Assembly: GCA_021800315.1 (NCBI GenBank)
Contig: JAJYZD010000021.1
Span: forward strand, 1 to 23,136
Length of the DNA stretch: 23,136 bases
Direction of reading: 5' to 3'
Origin: Bacillota bacterium
GTDB taxonomy: Bacteria > Bacillota > Desulfotomaculia > Desulfotomaculales > JAJYZD01
Within the stretch, counting starts at the first letter, position 1, and the number at the start of each line of letters is the position of its first letter. A model generated the notes under the pieces. The model saw only the letters and a program-made list of their open reading frames with translations. It was not told where the DNA came from and did no database searches. Shown piece by piece: positions 21,980-23,136 of this stretch. A program made the position numbers and the translations under genes.

Positions 21980-22438
21980 ATGGCGAAAAAGAAGAAACAT
22001 ACGTCGATACCACGCTGCAAGCGGCTCAACCGGAAGGCCAGGCTGGCCGCCGCAAAGGACTGGATGGCCAAGTACGACGGAAAGCGCTTGGTCAAAGCCT
22101 ATAGAAAGCATTTTGCCGTCGACATGCTCTGCGCCCTTAACGAACTCCAGATGCTCGGGGTGGAATTTACGCCGGAATATGTGGCCCAGGTAAAAAGGAA
22201 CGTGGAAGATCAGATTAAGGCCAAGCAGGAGCGGAAGCGCAAGAGGAAGGAACAGGCGGAAATCAATCTCTTCCCGGATTCCGACTGGTATTTCGCTTTC
22301 ATCGCCGGGTATACGGAGGGTGGTTTTCCCTATGGCATTACCTGGGAGGAGGCCAGGGCCATGAACTGGCCCGGCCTGGATGATCAGGCTGAGGCCCGGT
22401 TCCATGAATCAGAAATCTTGCGGCATTTCATGGAATAG
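21980..22438 (+). CDS. Basic hypothetical protein of unknown function
   Basis: The 152-residue product is not recognised with certainty. It opens MAKKKKHTSIPRCKRLNRKA, strongly basic. A mixed helical region (about 20-70, including KHFAVDMLCALNELQMLGVE) follows, then a highly charged Lys/Arg/Glu helix at about 69-92 and an aromatic C-terminal part with DWYFAFIAGYTEGGFPYGIT and WEEARAMNW. The ATG at 21980 has GGGAG six bases upstream, so it is probably translated. There is no signal peptide or membrane segment. The basic ends suggest nucleic-acid contact, but this is inference only. Its stop overlaps the convergent DUF4276 gene by 11 bases. A strong palindrome lies upstream. Confidence 0.7.
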   Translation: MAKKKKHTSIPRCKRLNRKARLAAAKDWMAKYDGKRLVKAYRKHFAVDMLCALNELQMLGVEFTPEYVAQVKRNVEDQIKAKQERKRKRKEQAEINLFPDSDWYFAFIAGYTEGGFPYGITWEEARAMNWPGLDDQAEARFHESEILRHFME

Positions 22439-23054
22439 CTACCCCGCCGCATAACGAAATAATCGTGTTCACCAAGGATTTCAACTCCGGGCAGGCCGCA
22501 ATGGCATTGGACAAATCATTTCTTCTTAAGATGTTGTCGGCGTCACGGCGTTTAAAATATTTTTTTCGACGCGTTCCATTTCTGAAGATTTCCTTTAACC
22601 AATGAGAAGGTGGATTGTTATGATTAATGGTTTCCGGATTACGATTTGGAAGCCTCATATTATGATTGGCTAGTTCCTGAATGTAAGGCCAGAAAGGCAA
22701 CAGCCATGCCTCAAATTCGTGTAACGCCACGTGTGGATAGAACCTGGGTTCATCGCCCACCCAGTCTCGCATTTTACTTTTGGCATCCTCAGCATTTTTG
22801 AATACCGGAGGATGACTGCCCGTATAAACATCTGTCAAAGCGATAACATAATCAGACGGATTCTTACCACTCAACAATCTCTGTACTTCGCCTTTAAGCT
22901 CAACTCCGGTAGGTATCCTGCCATGGTGCACTGATGGTATCAGTTTGGGCATTGGCGTTTTACTTTTTTTAAATTGAGCCTCAAGGAACTTTATGAGATG
23001 AGACAAAAAGACTTTTTCCGTATTACCCTCAACGATCATGGCTATTCTTTTCAT
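22428..23054 (-). CDS. DUF4276-family TOPRIM-like protein
   Basis: The 208-residue product opens MKRIAMIVEGNTEKVFLSHL; VEGxTE is the glutamate motif of TOPRIM/OLD-like nuclease folds (Glu9, Glu13). DYVIALTDVYTG (Asp75) could supply the second acidic site, and FYPHVALHEFEAWLLPFW (His112, Glu113, Glu115) is the DUF4276 signature. DUF4276 genes commonly follow an AAA ATPase gene, and here the ATG overlaps the TGA of the upstream frame as ATGA, with GGAGG six bases before it. The pair resembles ATPase plus TOPRIM-effector defence modules such as OLD or PARIS, but that role is inference. The C-terminal part is basic and Asn-rich. The gene is AT-rich relative to the core genes, which suggests horizontal acquisition. 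Confidence 0.8.
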   Translation of the reverse strand: MKRIAMIVEGNTEKVFLSHLIKFLEAQFKKSKTPMPKLIPSVHHGRIPTGVELKGEVQRLLSGKNPSDYVIALTDVYTGSHPPVFKNAEDAKSKMRDWVGDEPRFYPHVALHEFEAWLLPFWPYIQELANHNMRLPNRNPETINHNNPPSHWLKEIFRNGTRRKKYFKRRDADNILRRNDLSNAIAACPELKSLVNTIISLCGGVAIP

Positions 23055-23136
23055 GACCGTCCTCCCATTTGTCCCATACGCCAGATTTCATCAAGACTAT
23101 ATTCATCGAGCCATTTCTCCAAATCCAGCTTATCGT
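23051..23136 (-). CDS. C-terminal end of a probable AAA ATPase
   Basis: Only 28 codons are visible: a minus-strand frame ending at TGA 23051-23053 and reading WLDEYSLDEIWRMGQMGG near its end. Partner ATPases of DUF4276 proteins often end with a similar Leu-Trp-x-Met-Gly-x-x-Gly-Gly tail. The stop overlaps the DUF4276 start codon (ATGA), implying translational coupling. No Walker motif is within the window, so the ATPase call depends on context and this tail. Confidence 0.5.
   Translation of the reverse strand, partial: DKLDLEKWLDEYSLDEIWRMGQMGGRS

Noticed and set aside
1..23136. CRISPR array, tRNA or rRNA genes
   Set aside because: No regularly spaced direct repeats, cloverleaf-like segments or rRNA-like sequence were seen by eye.

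Overview
This looks like a chromosomal window from a GC-rich, Gram-positive anaerobe of the Firmicutes, most likely the Peptococcaceae or a neighbouring group such as Desulfotomaculum or Pelotomaculum. That placement is inferred from gene order and families: dapF, an LL-diaminopimelate aminotransferase, an aspartate-type aminotransferase, yicC, remA, gmk, rpoZ, coaBC, priA, def and fmt in one head-to-tail series, with a Ca2+ P-type ATPase and an RqcH (NFACT) gene nearby. RemA, RqcH, frequent GTG and TTG starts and strong Shine-Dalgarno sites all fit Firmicutes. No rRNA, tRNA or CRISPR array was seen.

Layout. Positions 1-890 are an accessory left end on the minus strand. They hold an AbrB-type antitoxin overlapping a PIN-type toxin that leaves the window, an N-terminally short RelE/HigB-type toxin, and a plus-strand coding remnant. 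Positions 915-3057 hold an intact membrane HAMP/HD-GYP phosphodiesterase and, upstream of it, a decayed second HD protein. Positions 3138-13829 (minus strand) are the housekeeping cluster: lysine/cell-wall precursor synthesis (dapF, dapL), transamination (aspC-like), RNA and matrix regulation (yicC, remA), GMP kinase, RNA polymerase omega, coenzyme A synthesis, replication restart, and N-formyl-methionine handling (def, fmt). A good sigma-A promoter precedes dapF and a second one precedes def. A small AbrB-family gene sits on the opposite strand between coaBC and priA. Positions 13932-16628 encode a Ca2+-type P-type ATPase (minus), followed by a methyl-accepting chemotaxis protein (plus), a PaaI-type thioesterase (minus) and rqcH (plus, with a clear promoter).

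From about 20,900 to the right end the sequence becomes AT-richer and patchy. A pseudouridine synthase gene is cut off immediately after its catalytic motif. It is followed by about 600 bases without a credible gene, which hold one unrecognised minus-strand coding fragment and a perfect 41-base palindrome. Next come an orphan basic protein and, convergent with it, a DUF4276 (TOPRIM-like) gene whose start overlaps the stop of a probable AAA ATPase gene running off the window. That ATPase plus DUF4276 pair is the best candidate here for a defence-type system, and both window ends look like accessory DNA around a conserved core.
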